64,000 bases of DNA from an uncultured Eubacteriales bacterium (GTDB taxonomy: Bacteria > Bacillota > Clostridia > Christensenellales > Aristaeellaceae): NCBI GenBank assembly GCA_902790015.1, contig CADAQF010000024.1:1-64000 (forward strand), given 5' to 3'. Position 1 is the stretch's first letter. Each line of letters opens with the position of its first letter. The notes beneath the pieces were generated by a model. The model saw nothing but the letters and a program-made list of their open reading frames with translations. It had not been told where the DNA came from and did no database searches. Both the position numbers and the translations under genes were made by a program. This document shows positions 44,913 to 52,630 of the stretch, in pieces.

Positions 44913-46733
44913 TTGGAACAGATCCACGGAAACACGGAGGGGATCCGTAAGACGCTGCTTTCGGAGCTTGCGTTTTTTTACGATATGGAGACGGAGCCGG
45001 ACGATTTCGCCTCCCGGGACATGGTGGCCCTGCTGGCCCGCTACTCGGCCCTGCTCAACCGGGAAGTGGCGGTGTATCTGTCCCGCGGGGGAGACGTGCT
45101 GGACGTGGTCGTGGGCGAAAGCGGGCAGGTGACGCTGCCCTCCCTGCGGCTGCGCAGAAGCGAAAAACGGCTTTCGCGGGTCAGGGTGCTGCACACCCAT
45201 CCCGGCGGGACGGCCAGGCTGTCGGACGTGGACCTGAACGCGCTGTGCCAGCTGCGGCTGGACGCCATCTGCGCGATCGGCGTGTCCCCGGACGGGACGG
45301 CCAACGGCCTGTCCGCCGCGTTCATCGCGGGGTGGACGGGGGAACGGCCCGAGGTGGAGCAGACCCCCGTTTTTCCGCCGTTCCGCTTTCCCCGCCGGGA
45401 GTGGATGGAAAAAATAGCGCAGCTGGACCTGCTGATACCGGATACCGGGGAGACCGCGCCCCAGGCCGAGCGGGCGGTGCTGGTGTCCATCAGGGACGAC
45501 GCCTCCCTAAAGGAGCTTGAGGCGCTGGCAGAAAGCGCCGGGGCGCTGCCGGTGGGCGTGTTCGTGCAAAAGCGCCCGCGCCCGGACGGGGCCACCTACA
45601 TAGGCTCCGGCAAAGCGGCGGAGCTGGCGCTCAGGGCCCAGGCGCTGGACGCCACCATGATACTCTGCGACGACGAGCTGACGGGGGTGCAGCTGCACCA
45701 GCTGGAGGAGATCACCGGGGTCAAGGTGGTGGACCGCACCAACCTGATCCTGGACATATTCGCCCAAAGGGCGCGCACCAGGGAGGGCAAGCTGCAGGTA
45801 TCCCTGGCGCAGCTCAAATACCAGATGACCCACCTGGTGGGCTTTGGCCTGTCACTGTCCCGCCTGGCGGGCGGCATCGGCACCCGGGGCCCCGGCGAAA
45901 CCAAGCTGGAGATGGACCGGCGGCTGATCCGCCGGCGCTATACGCAGCTGGAAAGGGAGCTTAAGGAGGTCAAGGCCCAAAGGGGGCTGCAGCGCAAGGC
46001 GCGCGTGCGCTCGCAGATACGCACGGCGGCGCTGGTGGGCTACACCAACGCGGGCAAATCCACCCTTTTCAACCGCCTGACGGACGGGCAGGCGCTGGTG
46101 ATGGACCAGCTGTTCGCCACGCTGGACGCCACCACCCGGCGGGTGGAGACGGAAAACGGGATACCCTATCTTCTGACCGACACGGTGGGCTTCATCACCA
46201 ACCTGCCGACCGATTTGATAGAGGCCTTCCAGTCCACCCTGGAGGAGGCCGCGATGGCCGACCTGCTTTTGATCGTCACCGACGCGGGCAACCCGGAAAG
46301 CCCGGCGCAGCGCCGGGTGGTGGACGAGGTGCTGGAAAAGCTGGGCGCGACCGGCCAGCCCCGGCTGGAGGTATTGAACAAGGCGGACATCGCCCTGCCC
46401 GAGGTGCGGGCCGCCTTTCCGGACGCCTGCGAGGTCAGCGCCCTGAACGGGGAAGGGCTGGACGGGCTTTCAGCCGCGATACAGGAAAAGCTGCGCGGGG
46501 AGACGGTGAAGGCGCGGCTCAGGATCCCCTACGAAAGGATGAAGGCGGCGGCGCTGGCGCACGGGCTTTCGCAGGAAGCGGAGGAGCGCTATGAGGACGA
46601 CTGCCTGTATCTGACCGCCGTCTTTTCCCGGGAAAACTGGCAGCGCTTCTGCGCGGAGGCTGAGCGGATACTGCCCATTGATGAGGACAGCTGCGAGCTT
46701 ATAAACGATGAGGATCAGGAAAAGAGATGCTGA
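44913..46733 (+). CDS. hflX: GTPase HflX with N-terminal JAMM-like domain
   Basis: 606 residues, TTG start after AGGAGA. Residues about 180-606 are HflX: YIGSGKAAELALRAQ, GTRGPGETKLEMDRR, G1 GYTNAGKST (near 376), DTVGF, NKAD. HflX splits stalled or hibernating ribosomes. The extra N-terminal 165 residues contain HTHPGGTARLSDVD (94-107), which has the exact HxHP-x6-SxxD spacing of JAMM/MPN metalloproteases, plus an upstream Glu (E51 in REVAVYL). The stop overlaps the next gene by seven bases. Confidence 0.93.
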   Translation: MEQIHGNTEGIRKTLLSELAFFYDMETEPDDFASRDMVALLARYSALLNREVAVYLSRGGDVLDVVVGESGQVTLPSLRLRRSEKRLSRVRVLHTHPGGTARLSDVDLNALCQLRLDAICAIGVSPDGTANGLSAAFIAGWTGERPEVEQTPVFPPFRFPRREWMEKIAQLDLLIPDTGETAPQAERAVLVSIRDDASLKELEALAESAGALPVGVFVQKRPRPDGATYIGSGKAAELALRAQALDATMILCDDELTGVQLHQLEEITGVKVVDRTNLILDIFAQRARTREGKLQVSLAQLKYQMTHLVGFGLSLSRLAGGIGTRGPGETKLEMDRRLIRRRYTQLERELKEVKAQRGLQRKARVRSQIRTAALVGYTNAGKSTLFNRLTDGQALVMDQLFATLDATTRRVETENGIPYLLTDTVGFITNLPTDLIEAFQSTLEEAAMADLLLIVTDAGNPESPAQRRVVDEVLEKLGATGQPRLEVLNKADIALPEVRAAFPDACEVSALNGEGLDGLSAAIQEKLRGETVKARLRIPYERMKAAALAHGLSQEAEERYEDDCLYLTAVFSRENWQRFCAEAERILPIDEDSCELINDEDQEKRC

Positions 46734-47407
46734 ACAGACTGCTGGCGCTGGCTTTGACCGTTATGACCCTGGGACAGGGCGTCGTGGCGGGGTTTGAGGA
46801 CGAAATGTCCCTGGGCGGATACCTGTTTTTGGTGAACAAGGATTACCGGATCGCCGCCGATTACGTGCCGGACGACTTGGTGATGCCGGATGTGAAGCGC
46901 ACAAGCGGCTCGGTGATGATGCGCAAAGAGGCGGCCCGGGCCCTGGAACAGATGTTCGAAGCGGCCAAAGAGGAAAAGATCAACCTGGTGGCGGCGTCCG
47001 GCTACCGCAGCTATCAGACTCAGCGCGCCATCTACAACCGCCGATTGAAGGCCGCGGGAAAGGCCCACGTGGACCGCTTTGTGGCTTTGCCCGGGGCCAG
47101 CGAGCACCAGCTGGGGCTGGCCATGGACGTGACCAGACCCAAGACCGACGGGCTTTCCCGTTCCTTCGGGCAGACGAAGGAGGGCCAGTGGCTTTTAAAG
47201 AACTGTTACCGGTTCGGCTTTATCCTCCGCTACAAGGAGGAATGGGAGGACGTCACCGGCTACGGCTACGAGCCCTGGCACATCCGCTATGTGGGCGCGG
47301 AGCACGCCCTGCGGATACAGGAATGGGACGTTCCCTTTGAGACCTATGTGGAAGCGCTGCGCGCAGCACAGGGCATGACGGCTGAACAAAAGGAGGCGGC
47401 AGAATGA
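46727..47407 (+). CDS. VanY-type D-alanyl-D-alanine carboxypeptidase (M15B), first copy
   Basis: 226 residues with an N-terminal signal (LNRLLALALTVMTLGQG). M15 motifs: ASGYRSYQTQ, the zinc ligands in GASEHQLGLAMDV (SxHxxGxxxD) and EPWHIRYVG. It trims the terminal D-Ala of peptidoglycan stems outside the membrane. Overlaps hflX by seven bases and the next M15 gene by four, so translation is coupled. Confidence 0.9.
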   Translation: MLNRLLALALTVMTLGQGVVAGFEDEMSLGGYLFLVNKDYRIAADYVPDDLVMPDVKRTSGSVMMRKEAARALEQMFEAAKEEKINLVAASGYRSYQTQRAIYNRRLKAAGKAHVDRFVALPGASEHQLGLAMDVTRPKTDGLSRSFGQTKEGQWLLKNCYRFGFILRYKEEWEDVTGYGYEPWHIRYVGAEHALRIQEWDVPFETYVEALRAAQGMTAEQKEAAE

Positions 47408-48210
47408 TCAGACGGGCGCTTGCGGCGCTGGTGGCGATGCTTATTTGTGTGCCGGCGCTGGCCGAAATGCCGGAATGGACCTACCCGCTGGAGCCGGAGC
47501 TGCTGGAGGACCGCGGCGGCTTTTTGGTGCTGACCAATAAAATAAGCCTGCTTTCCTCCGACTTTGAGCCCCGCGACCTGGAGGTCATCACGGCCCGGCA
47601 TATCAGCGAGATCAACGGCCAGAAGCTCCGCCGCGAGGCCAACGAGGCCGTGAACCGGATGTTCGAGGCGGCGGAAAAGGACGGCTTCAAGCTGTACCTT
47701 AAAAGCTGCTACCGCGCGTACTCCACCCAGTCCTACATGTACTCAAACCGGCTTAAAAACGTGGGACACGACGACGGCGTGGTGGCCTATCCCGGCTCCA
47801 GCGACCATCAGACGGGGTTGGGAATGGACATACTCAATTATGAGTGGACCAAAAAAAGCGGCATGACCCCGGCCTTTGGGCAGACGCAGGAGGCCCGGTG
47901 GATGGCCGAGCACTGCTGGGAATACGGCTTCGTGATCCGGTATGAGGAGGACAAGCAGGACATCACCGGGATCATCTACGAGCCCTGGCACCTGCGCTAC
48001 GTAGGGCTGGAGGCCGCCCGGTATATGACCGAAAATCACCTGTGCCTGGAGGAATTTGACGAGGAATGGCGCGGGTATGTGGCGAATTGGGAGGCGCAGG
48101 GGGGCAACTTTGAGGAGCTTTTGCGGCTGCGCAGCGCGCCCGCCCCGGCGCAGGTGCTTTTCACCACCGACGACGGCGAGGAGGAGATCTCGCTGCTGAC
48201 CGGACTATGA
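47404..48210 (+). CDS. VanY-type M15B carboxypeptidase, second copy
   Basis: 268 residues, signal peptide MIRRALAALVAMLICVPALA. Motifs SCYRAYSTQ, GSSDHQTGLGMDI and EPWHLRYVG match the first copy; the position-equivalent SGYRS reads KSCYRA here. The C-terminus is 35 residues longer, ending in an Ala/Pro-rich and acidic tail. A tandem duplication with the preceding gene is likely. Overlaps the first copy and the YprB gene by four bases each. Confidence 0.9.
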   Translation: MIRRALAALVAMLICVPALAEMPEWTYPLEPELLEDRGGFLVLTNKISLLSSDFEPRDLEVITARHISEINGQKLRREANEAVNRMFEAAEKDGFKLYLKSCYRAYSTQSYMYSNRLKNVGHDDGVVAYPGSSDHQTGLGMDILNYEWTKKSGMTPAFGQTQEARWMAEHCWEYGFVIRYEEDKQDITGIIYEPWHLRYVGLEAARYMTENHLCLEEFDEEWRGYVANWEAQGGNFEELLRLRSAPAPAQVLFTTDDGEEEISLLTGL

Positions 48211-49337
48211 GCACACTCAGGGACAAGCTGCGCTCCTACGGCAAAAAGCCCGCCTCCCAAAGCGGGCAGGCACAGCCCGAAAAGGACTGCCTGCGCGCCT
48301 TTGACCGCACTGAAAGGAGCGCCTATCCGCTGCCGGACATACTGCCCGGCGCCGCCGTATACCTGCTGACAGGGCTTGAAACGCCCGACATCCCGCTTAC
48401 AAAAATGCTGTTCCTGGATACGGAAACCACGGGGCTTTCGGGCGGGGCGGGCACGGTGGCCTTCCTGACGGGCATAGGCTATTTTGAGGACGGCGCGTTT
48501 GTGGTCGAGCAGGACCTGATGCGGGATTATCCCGAGGAAGCGCCGATGCTCAGGCATATAGGGGAAAGGCTCAAAAAAAGCGGGCTGCTGGTGACCTTCA
48601 ATGGTCAGACGTTCGATATGCCCCTGCTGGAAAGCCGGTTCATCATGCAGGGGATGCGCATGCCCAACGCGGATATCCCGCACCTGGACCTGCTCAAGTG
48701 CGCCCGCTCCGCGTGGCGCATCCGGCTCAGGCGGTGCAGCCTGGCGGCGCTGGAGGAACAGGTGTTCGGCCTCAAAAGGGAGGACGACCTGCCGGGCAGC
48801 CAGGTGCCGCCTGCGTTCTTCGCGTATCTGAGGACCGGGGAGTTTTCCTATGTGGAGCCGATCCTCAGGCACAACGTGCAGGACATCAGGTCGCTTCCCA
48901 TGCTGCTGGGGGAACTGACGCGGCTTTATCTGGACCCGCTTAACGCCGAGCACGCGCAGGACATCTATTCCGTAGGAAGGGTGCTGGAAAAAAGGGGCAT
49001 GACCGAAAGCGCCCAGAAGTGCTACCGCGCCGCCGACCGGGGGACGATGTCCCGGCTGTCGCGGCTGACGCTGGCGGACAGTTTGCGAAGGCAGAAGGAC
49101 TATGTCCGGGCGGCGGAGGTTTATGAGCGGATGACCGCGCAGGGCCAGGGCGGCGTTTTTCCTTACGTGGAGCTGGCCAAGCTGTACGAGCACCGCCTGG
49201 GGGATATTCCCCGCGCGCTGGCGCTGACCCGGACGGCGGTGCTCAAGTGCCCGCCCGGGGACGGAGAGCAGATGGCGCAGCTTCAGAAGCGGCTGTTCCG
49301 CTTGTATAAAAAAATAACTGTTCAGTCGTGCAGATAA
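48207..49337 (+). CDS. YprB-type RNase H-like 3'-5' exonuclease with TPR-like tail
   Basis: 376 residues. DEDD-type exonuclease motifs: FLDTETTGLSGGAG, VTFNGQTFDMPLLESRF and HNVQDIRSLPML; C-terminal helical repeats (SAQKCYRAADRGTMSRLSRL, RAAEVYERMTAQGQ) resemble TPRs. Likely processes DNA or RNA in the cytoplasm. The last seven codons and the stop are supplied by the composite repeat that begins at 49315, so the original C-terminus was probably different. Confidence 0.85.
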   Translation: MSTLRDKLRSYGKKPASQSGQAQPEKDCLRAFDRTERSAYPLPDILPGAAVYLLTGLETPDIPLTKMLFLDTETTGLSGGAGTVAFLTGIGYFEDGAFVVEQDLMRDYPEEAPMLRHIGERLKKSGLLVTFNGQTFDMPLLESRFIMQGMRMPNADIPHLDLLKCARSAWRIRLRRCSLAALEEQVFGLKREDDLPGSQVPPAFFAYLRTGEFSYVEPILRHNVQDIRSLPMLLGELTRLYLDPLNAEHAQDIYSVGRVLEKRGMTESAQKCYRAADRGTMSRLSRLTLADSLRRQKDYVRAAEVYERMTAQGQGGVFPYVELAKLYEHRLGDIPRALALTRTAVLKCPPGDGEQMAQLQKRLFRLYKKITVQSCR

Positions 49338-49923
49338 AGTAACGTACGAAACTATCTTTTGTGACGCGGAATTCCCGAGTCCGGCGATTCATTCGCCGGA
49401 TGAGGCCGAAGGCCGAACCTTGGCGAGGGGTGAGGAGGGCCCGGAAAACGATCCGGTGGGTGAGGGGGCCCGAAAAACAGGCCAGTGGCCTGTTTTTACC
49501 GACGAACGGGCCGGCAGGCCCTGGCATGAGGAGCGGAACAAAAGATATGCGGAGGGGATCATCAAGGGGGAACTCCCTTGTTTGAAATCCGCAGCGGCGG
49601 CATGTACGTCGCGGGGTGAGGCACGTCTCGGAGAACAGGCCAGTGGCCTGTTCTCAGTGCCGAACGGGCCGGCAGGCCCTGGGTTACCTGGGTGAGCACT
49701 CGCATATTTTCAGCGAGAACGGGCCGGCAGGCCCTGGGCCTTTGGCTCCCGAAGGGACGACAGGCAAATCTGCAGGGGTTCGCAGCGCCCGGAAAACAGG
49801 CCAGTGGCCTGTTTTCAGCGAGAACGGGCCGGTAGGCCCTGGGCCAGGCAAATCTGCCTGGGGTTCCGTAGGAGGGACGCAAGTCCCCCATGCGGTGACT
49901 GTTCAGTTTCACTGAACAGTCAC
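49315..49923. repeat. Composite palindromic element, copy B (MITE-like, 609 bp)
   Basis: Left end TAACTGTTCAGTCGTGCAG; right end GTGACTGTTCAGT (49895-49907), TTC, ACTGAACAGTCAC (49911-49923). Four core copies (about 49508, 49665, 49724, 49827) and hairpins GAGAACAGGCC/GGCCTGTTCTC (49631-49655) and AAAACAGGCC/GGCCTGTTTT (near 49478 and 49792). It shares with copy A, in the same order, the GAGTCCGGCGATTCATTCG unit and the GCATGAGGAGCGGAACAAAA unit. No gene is supported between 49338 and 49982. Confidence 0.85.
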
Positions 49924-49982
49924 AAAAAAAGCGTCAGGGACAGGCGGACGCCCGGCCCGGCGAATAAGGAGGAAAACGGCTT

Positions 49983-50681
49983 ATGGGCATCATGGACCAG
50001 ATCAGGGTCAGGAAGGCAATGGCCCTGCAGCAGCAGGGGAAAAAGGAAGAGGCCATGCAGGATTACGAAAAGCTGTACGCGCAGGGCGTGATACAGCCCA
50101 GCTACCTTCTGCCCTACACCGTGCTGCTGCTCAAAAAGGGCGGGGAGGAGAATTACCAGAAGGTCAAGGAGATACTCAAGAAGGTGGAAAAGTACCCCGC
50201 CCTGTCCGATCAGCAGAAGGGGCAGATCCACCTGAACTACGCCTGCGCCCAGTACAGGCTGGGCCATCTGGACGAGGCGATCCACCTGCTGGAGGCCTCC
50301 ATCAAGAAATACCGCTTCGGCACCACCTACCAGGCGCTGGGATACCTGTACGTGGAGGCGGGGGACAAGGAAAAGGGGCTTTCGTTCAACCAGGAGGCTC
50401 TGGAATACGACGATGAGGACCCCATCGTGATAGACAACATGGGCCAGTATTATTACCGGGTGCTTAACGACAAACAGACCGCGCTGCCCTATTTTGAAAA
50501 AGCGCACGGGATCAACCCCGACCAGATGGACACGCTGTATTTCCTGGCCCGCTATGACCTGGAGGCGGGCAAAAAGGCGGAGGCGAAGGAAAAGCTCGAA
50601 AAGGTGATGGACGGCTCCTTTTCACCCCTCAACTACGCCACGAAGGAAAGGGTCAAAGCCCTGCTGGCCGAGTGCGAATAA
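49983..50681 (+). CDS. Tetratricopeptide repeat protein
   Basis: 232 residues, ATG ten bases after AAGGAGG. About five TPR-like helical pairs: KKEEAMQDYEKLYAQG, AQYRLGHLDEAIHLLEASIK, GYLYVEAGDKEKGLSFNQEAL, KQTALPYFEKAHGINP, ARYDLEAGKKAEAKEKLEK. No signal peptide, so cytoplasmic and probably a protein-interaction scaffold. Followed 21 bases later by a flavoprotein gene, likely cotranscribed. Confidence 0.85.
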   Translation: MGIMDQIRVRKAMALQQQGKKEEAMQDYEKLYAQGVIQPSYLLPYTVLLLKKGGEENYQKVKEILKKVEKYPALSDQQKGQIHLNYACAQYRLGHLDEAIHLLEASIKKYRFGTTYQALGYLYVEAGDKEKGLSFNQEALEYDDEDPIVIDNMGQYYYRVLNDKQTALPYFEKAHGINPDQMDTLYFLARYDLEAGKKAEAKEKLEKVMDGSFSPLNYATKERVKALLAECE

Positions 50682-50702
50682 GAAGGAAGGACAGATGAAC
50701 CG

Positions 50703-51329
50703 ATGAAGGTGCTTTTGCTTAACGGCAGCCCCCATCCCAGGGGCTGCACCTATACGGCGCTGGCCGAGATGATCGGCATATTTGAAAAAAGCGGAGTTCA
50801 GACCGAGCTGATCCAGCTGGGCGGAAAGGACATCCGCGGGTGCGTGGGCTGCGGGCGCTGCGGGCAGCTGGGCCGCTGCGCGTTCGACGACCTGGTGAAC
50901 GAAACGGCCGAAAAATTCCGGGAGGCGGACGGCCTGGTGGTCGGCAGCCCCGTGTACTACGGCTCGCCCAACGGGACGGTGCTTTCCTTCATGGACAGGC
51001 TGTTTTACAGCACCTCCTTTGACAAGACCATGAAGGTGGGCGCCGCCGTGGTGTCCTGCCGCAGAGCGGGCAATACGGCCTCGTTCGACGTGCTGAACAA
51101 GTATTTTTCGATTTCCTCGATGCCTATCGCCTCCTCAAGCTACTGGAACAATATCCACGGCTTCACGGCGGAGGACGCGAAAAAGGACCTGGAGGGCCTG
51201 CAGGTGATGCGGGTGCTGGCCCGCAACATGGTATTCCTCATGCGCTCCATCGCGCTGGGGAGGGAAGCCTTCGGCCTGCCGGAAAGAGAAGATAAGCACG
51301 CCTTCACCAGCTTCCCGGACGGGCTGTGA
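50703..51329 (+). CDS. Flavodoxin-fold NAD(P)H:FMN reductase / iron-sulfur flavoprotein type
   Basis: 208 residues. FMN-binding LLNGSPHPRGCTYTAL at the start, GSPVYYGSPNGTVLSFMDRLF in the middle, and a cysteine cluster CVGCGRCGQLGRCAF (near 46-60) typical of this NADPH-dependent reductase group. Reduces quinones, nitro compounds or metals in relatives; the electron acceptor here is unknown. A long hairpin follows. Confidence 0.9.
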   Translation: MKVLLLNGSPHPRGCTYTALAEMIGIFEKSGVQTELIQLGGKDIRGCVGCGRCGQLGRCAFDDLVNETAEKFREADGLVVGSPVYYGSPNGTVLSFMDRLFYSTSFDKTMKVGAAVVSCRRAGNTASFDVLNKYFSISSMPIASSSYWNNIHGFTAEDAKKDLEGLQVMRVLARNMVFLMRSIALGREAFGLPEREDKHAFTSFPDGL

Positions 51330-51339
51330 CATAAACGAT

Positions 51340-51377
51340 CATGCGCCCCGGTTCTGTGATCAGAACCGGGGCGCATG
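51340..51377. terminator. Long perfect hairpin between convergent genes
   Basis: CATGCGCCCCGGTTCTG (51340-51356) pairs perfectly with CAGAACCGGGGCGCATG (51361-51377). T runs are weak on both sides, but position between two stops supports termination. Confidence 0.65.
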
Positions 51378-51405
51378 ACTGTTAAAGGATTATACGGTCA
51401 AGGGC

Positions 51406-52239
51406 TTATTCCACTACGCCGCCTTCGACCACCAGGCTGTCGGCGTTGGCGCTTTCGCCGTAGGTCTCGCGCAGGGTGGCTTCGTAATCGGCGTGGAAGA
51501 AGTTTTCTTCGCCCAGCGCCCTGATCTCATCGTTGATCCAACTGAGCAGGGTCTCGTTGCCCTTGGAGACGGCGGGGTTGATGGTGTCCAGGCTGCCCAG
51601 GGAATCGATGCCTACGGAGAAGCCGGGGTTTTCGATGGCCCAGGCCAGCACCTCGGTGTTGTCGGTGGAAAGGCCGTCGCCGCGGCCGTCCAGGAGGGCT
51701 ATGTAGGCTTCGGTGTAGCTGTCGTACTTGGCCAGCTTCACCTCCGGGTAGTTGGCTTCAAAGAAGGTCTCGGCGGTGGTGCCCTTGGAGACGATCAGGG
51801 TTTTGCCGTTCAGCTGCTCGGGCGCGGTGATGAGCGCGCTGTCGGGGCTGACCACGCCCAGGGCCACCTTCATGTAGGGCAGGGCGAAATCCACCTGCTC
51901 GGCGCGCTCGGCGGTGTAGGTGAAGTTGGCCAGCACGATGTCCACCTTGAAGGACTGCAGGAATTCGATGCGGTTGGGAGCGTCCACGGAGACGATCTCC
52001 AGCGTCACGCCCAGATCGTCGGCCAGCCGGCGGGCCAGGTATACGTCATAGCCCTGGTATTCGCCGTATTCGTCCACGTAGCCGAAGGGCTTTTTGTCGG
52101 AAAACAGGCCGATGACGAGCTTGCCGGAGGCTTTGATCTCGTCCAGGGTGCGGAAGCCGTCGGCGCGGGCCGAAACGGCCAGGGAGAAAACCAGCGTCAG
52201 TACCAGGGCCAGGGAAAACAGCTTGATCGTGCGCTTCAT
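51406..52239 (-). CDS. Amino-acid ABC transporter solute-binding protein (family 3)
   Basis: 277 residues from the ATG at 52239, eight bases after AGGAAGG; longer in-frame starts run through the attenuator and are rejected. Signal peptide KRTIKLFSLALVLTLVFSLA, ADG after cleavage; no lipobox cysteine is seen. FSDKKPFGYVDEYGEYQGYDVYLARRLADDLGV is the family 3 signature; DIVLANFTYTAERAEQVDFALPY follows. By homology it binds cystine or another polar amino acid, and the cysteine-rich leader upstream argues for a sulfur amino acid. No permease or ATPase gene is adjacent. Confidence 0.9.
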   Translation of the reverse strand: MKRTIKLFSLALVLTLVFSLAVSARADGFRTLDEIKASGKLVIGLFSDKKPFGYVDEYGEYQGYDVYLARRLADDLGVTLEIVSVDAPNRIEFLQSFKVDIVLANFTYTAERAEQVDFALPYMKVALGVVSPDSALITAPEQLNGKTLIVSKGTTAETFFEANYPEVKLAKYDSYTEAYIALLDGRGDGLSTDNTEVLAWAIENPGFSVGIDSLGSLDTINPAVSKGNETLLSWINDEIRALGEENFFHADYEATLRETYGESANADSLVVEGGVVE

Positions 52240-52275
52240 GATGGATACCTTCCTTTCATTCATCAACATATCAGT

Positions 52276-52320
52276 CAAAAACAAGAAAAACAGGGGCCGG
52301 AACGCATTTCCCGGCCCCCG
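52276..52320 (-). terminator. Attenuator terminator between leader peptide and binding-protein gene
   Basis: Minus strand: GGGGCCGG (52318-52311) pairs with CCGGCCCC (52300-52293) around a ten-base loop, followed by TGTTTTTCTTGTTTTTG. It lies between the leader stop and the binding-protein start, so must be read through for expression. Its left arm can pair instead with leader bases 52365-52373. Confidence 0.75.
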
Positions 52321-52343
52321 ACAGCAGCTGACTACAGCCAAGC

Positions 52344-52412
52344 TTACAGCATACAGCGCTCCCGGGAGGCCGGACGGGCAGAACACAGGCACATACAACA
52401 GCGCATCGTCAT
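52344..52412 (-). CDS. Cysteine-rich leader peptide, 22 aa
   Basis: Begins MTMRCCMCLC and ends in a stop at 52344-52346; five of 22 residues are Cys (codons 5, 6, 8, 10 and 20). GGAGG lies eight bases before the ATG (an internal ATG is codon 3). It follows a consensus promoter by about 50 bases and precedes a terminator and the solute-binding gene. This is the layout of ribosome-mediated attenuation: slow translation at Cys codons when charged tRNA-Cys is scarce. Function is inferred from layout only. Confidence 0.7.
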   Translation of the reverse strand: MTMRCCMCLCSARPASRERCML

Positions 52413-52468
52413 GACCCCAACCTCCTTTCTTTCTTACCCACCAACCCCATAGGTTGAAGGTTGAAAGG

Positions 52469-52497
52469 AGTATAAAGCACACGCGCGGGAATGTCAA
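52469..52497 (-). promoter_or_regulatory. Consensus promoter of the leader/binding-protein transcript
   Basis: Minus strand TTGACA (52497-52492), 17 bases, TATACT (52474-52469). One of the best sigma70-type promoters in the window; a transcript would start near 52462. Confidence 0.8.
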
Positions 52498-52557
52498 GGC
52501 CTGTATTGTATTTCGATTGTTTTTATGTGTAATGTATTTTGACTGTTTTTATGCCAC

Positions 52558-52587
52558 TTGGCAGAATGGCCCGGGTCATGGTACAAT
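52558..52587 (+). promoter_or_regulatory. Candidate promoter of sbcD
   Basis: TTGGCA (52558-52563), 18 bases, TACAAT (52582-52587), followed by AAAGGAGGA and the GTG start at 52631. Divergent from the leader promoter. Confidence 0.5.
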
Positions 52588-52630
52588 GACGGCGGAATAC
52601 AGCACCCATACGCAAAGGAGGACGTTCCGC

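Noticed and set aside
49315..49923. Possible CRISPR array
   Set aside because: Repeats are unevenly spaced, occur in both orientations within the family, contain internal palindromes, and lack unique spacers or cas genes.
52454..52630. Longer start for SbcD
   Set aside because: It would include the divergent promoter region; the GTG at 52631 follows GGAGG and begins the conserved FLHTADLHLGK.
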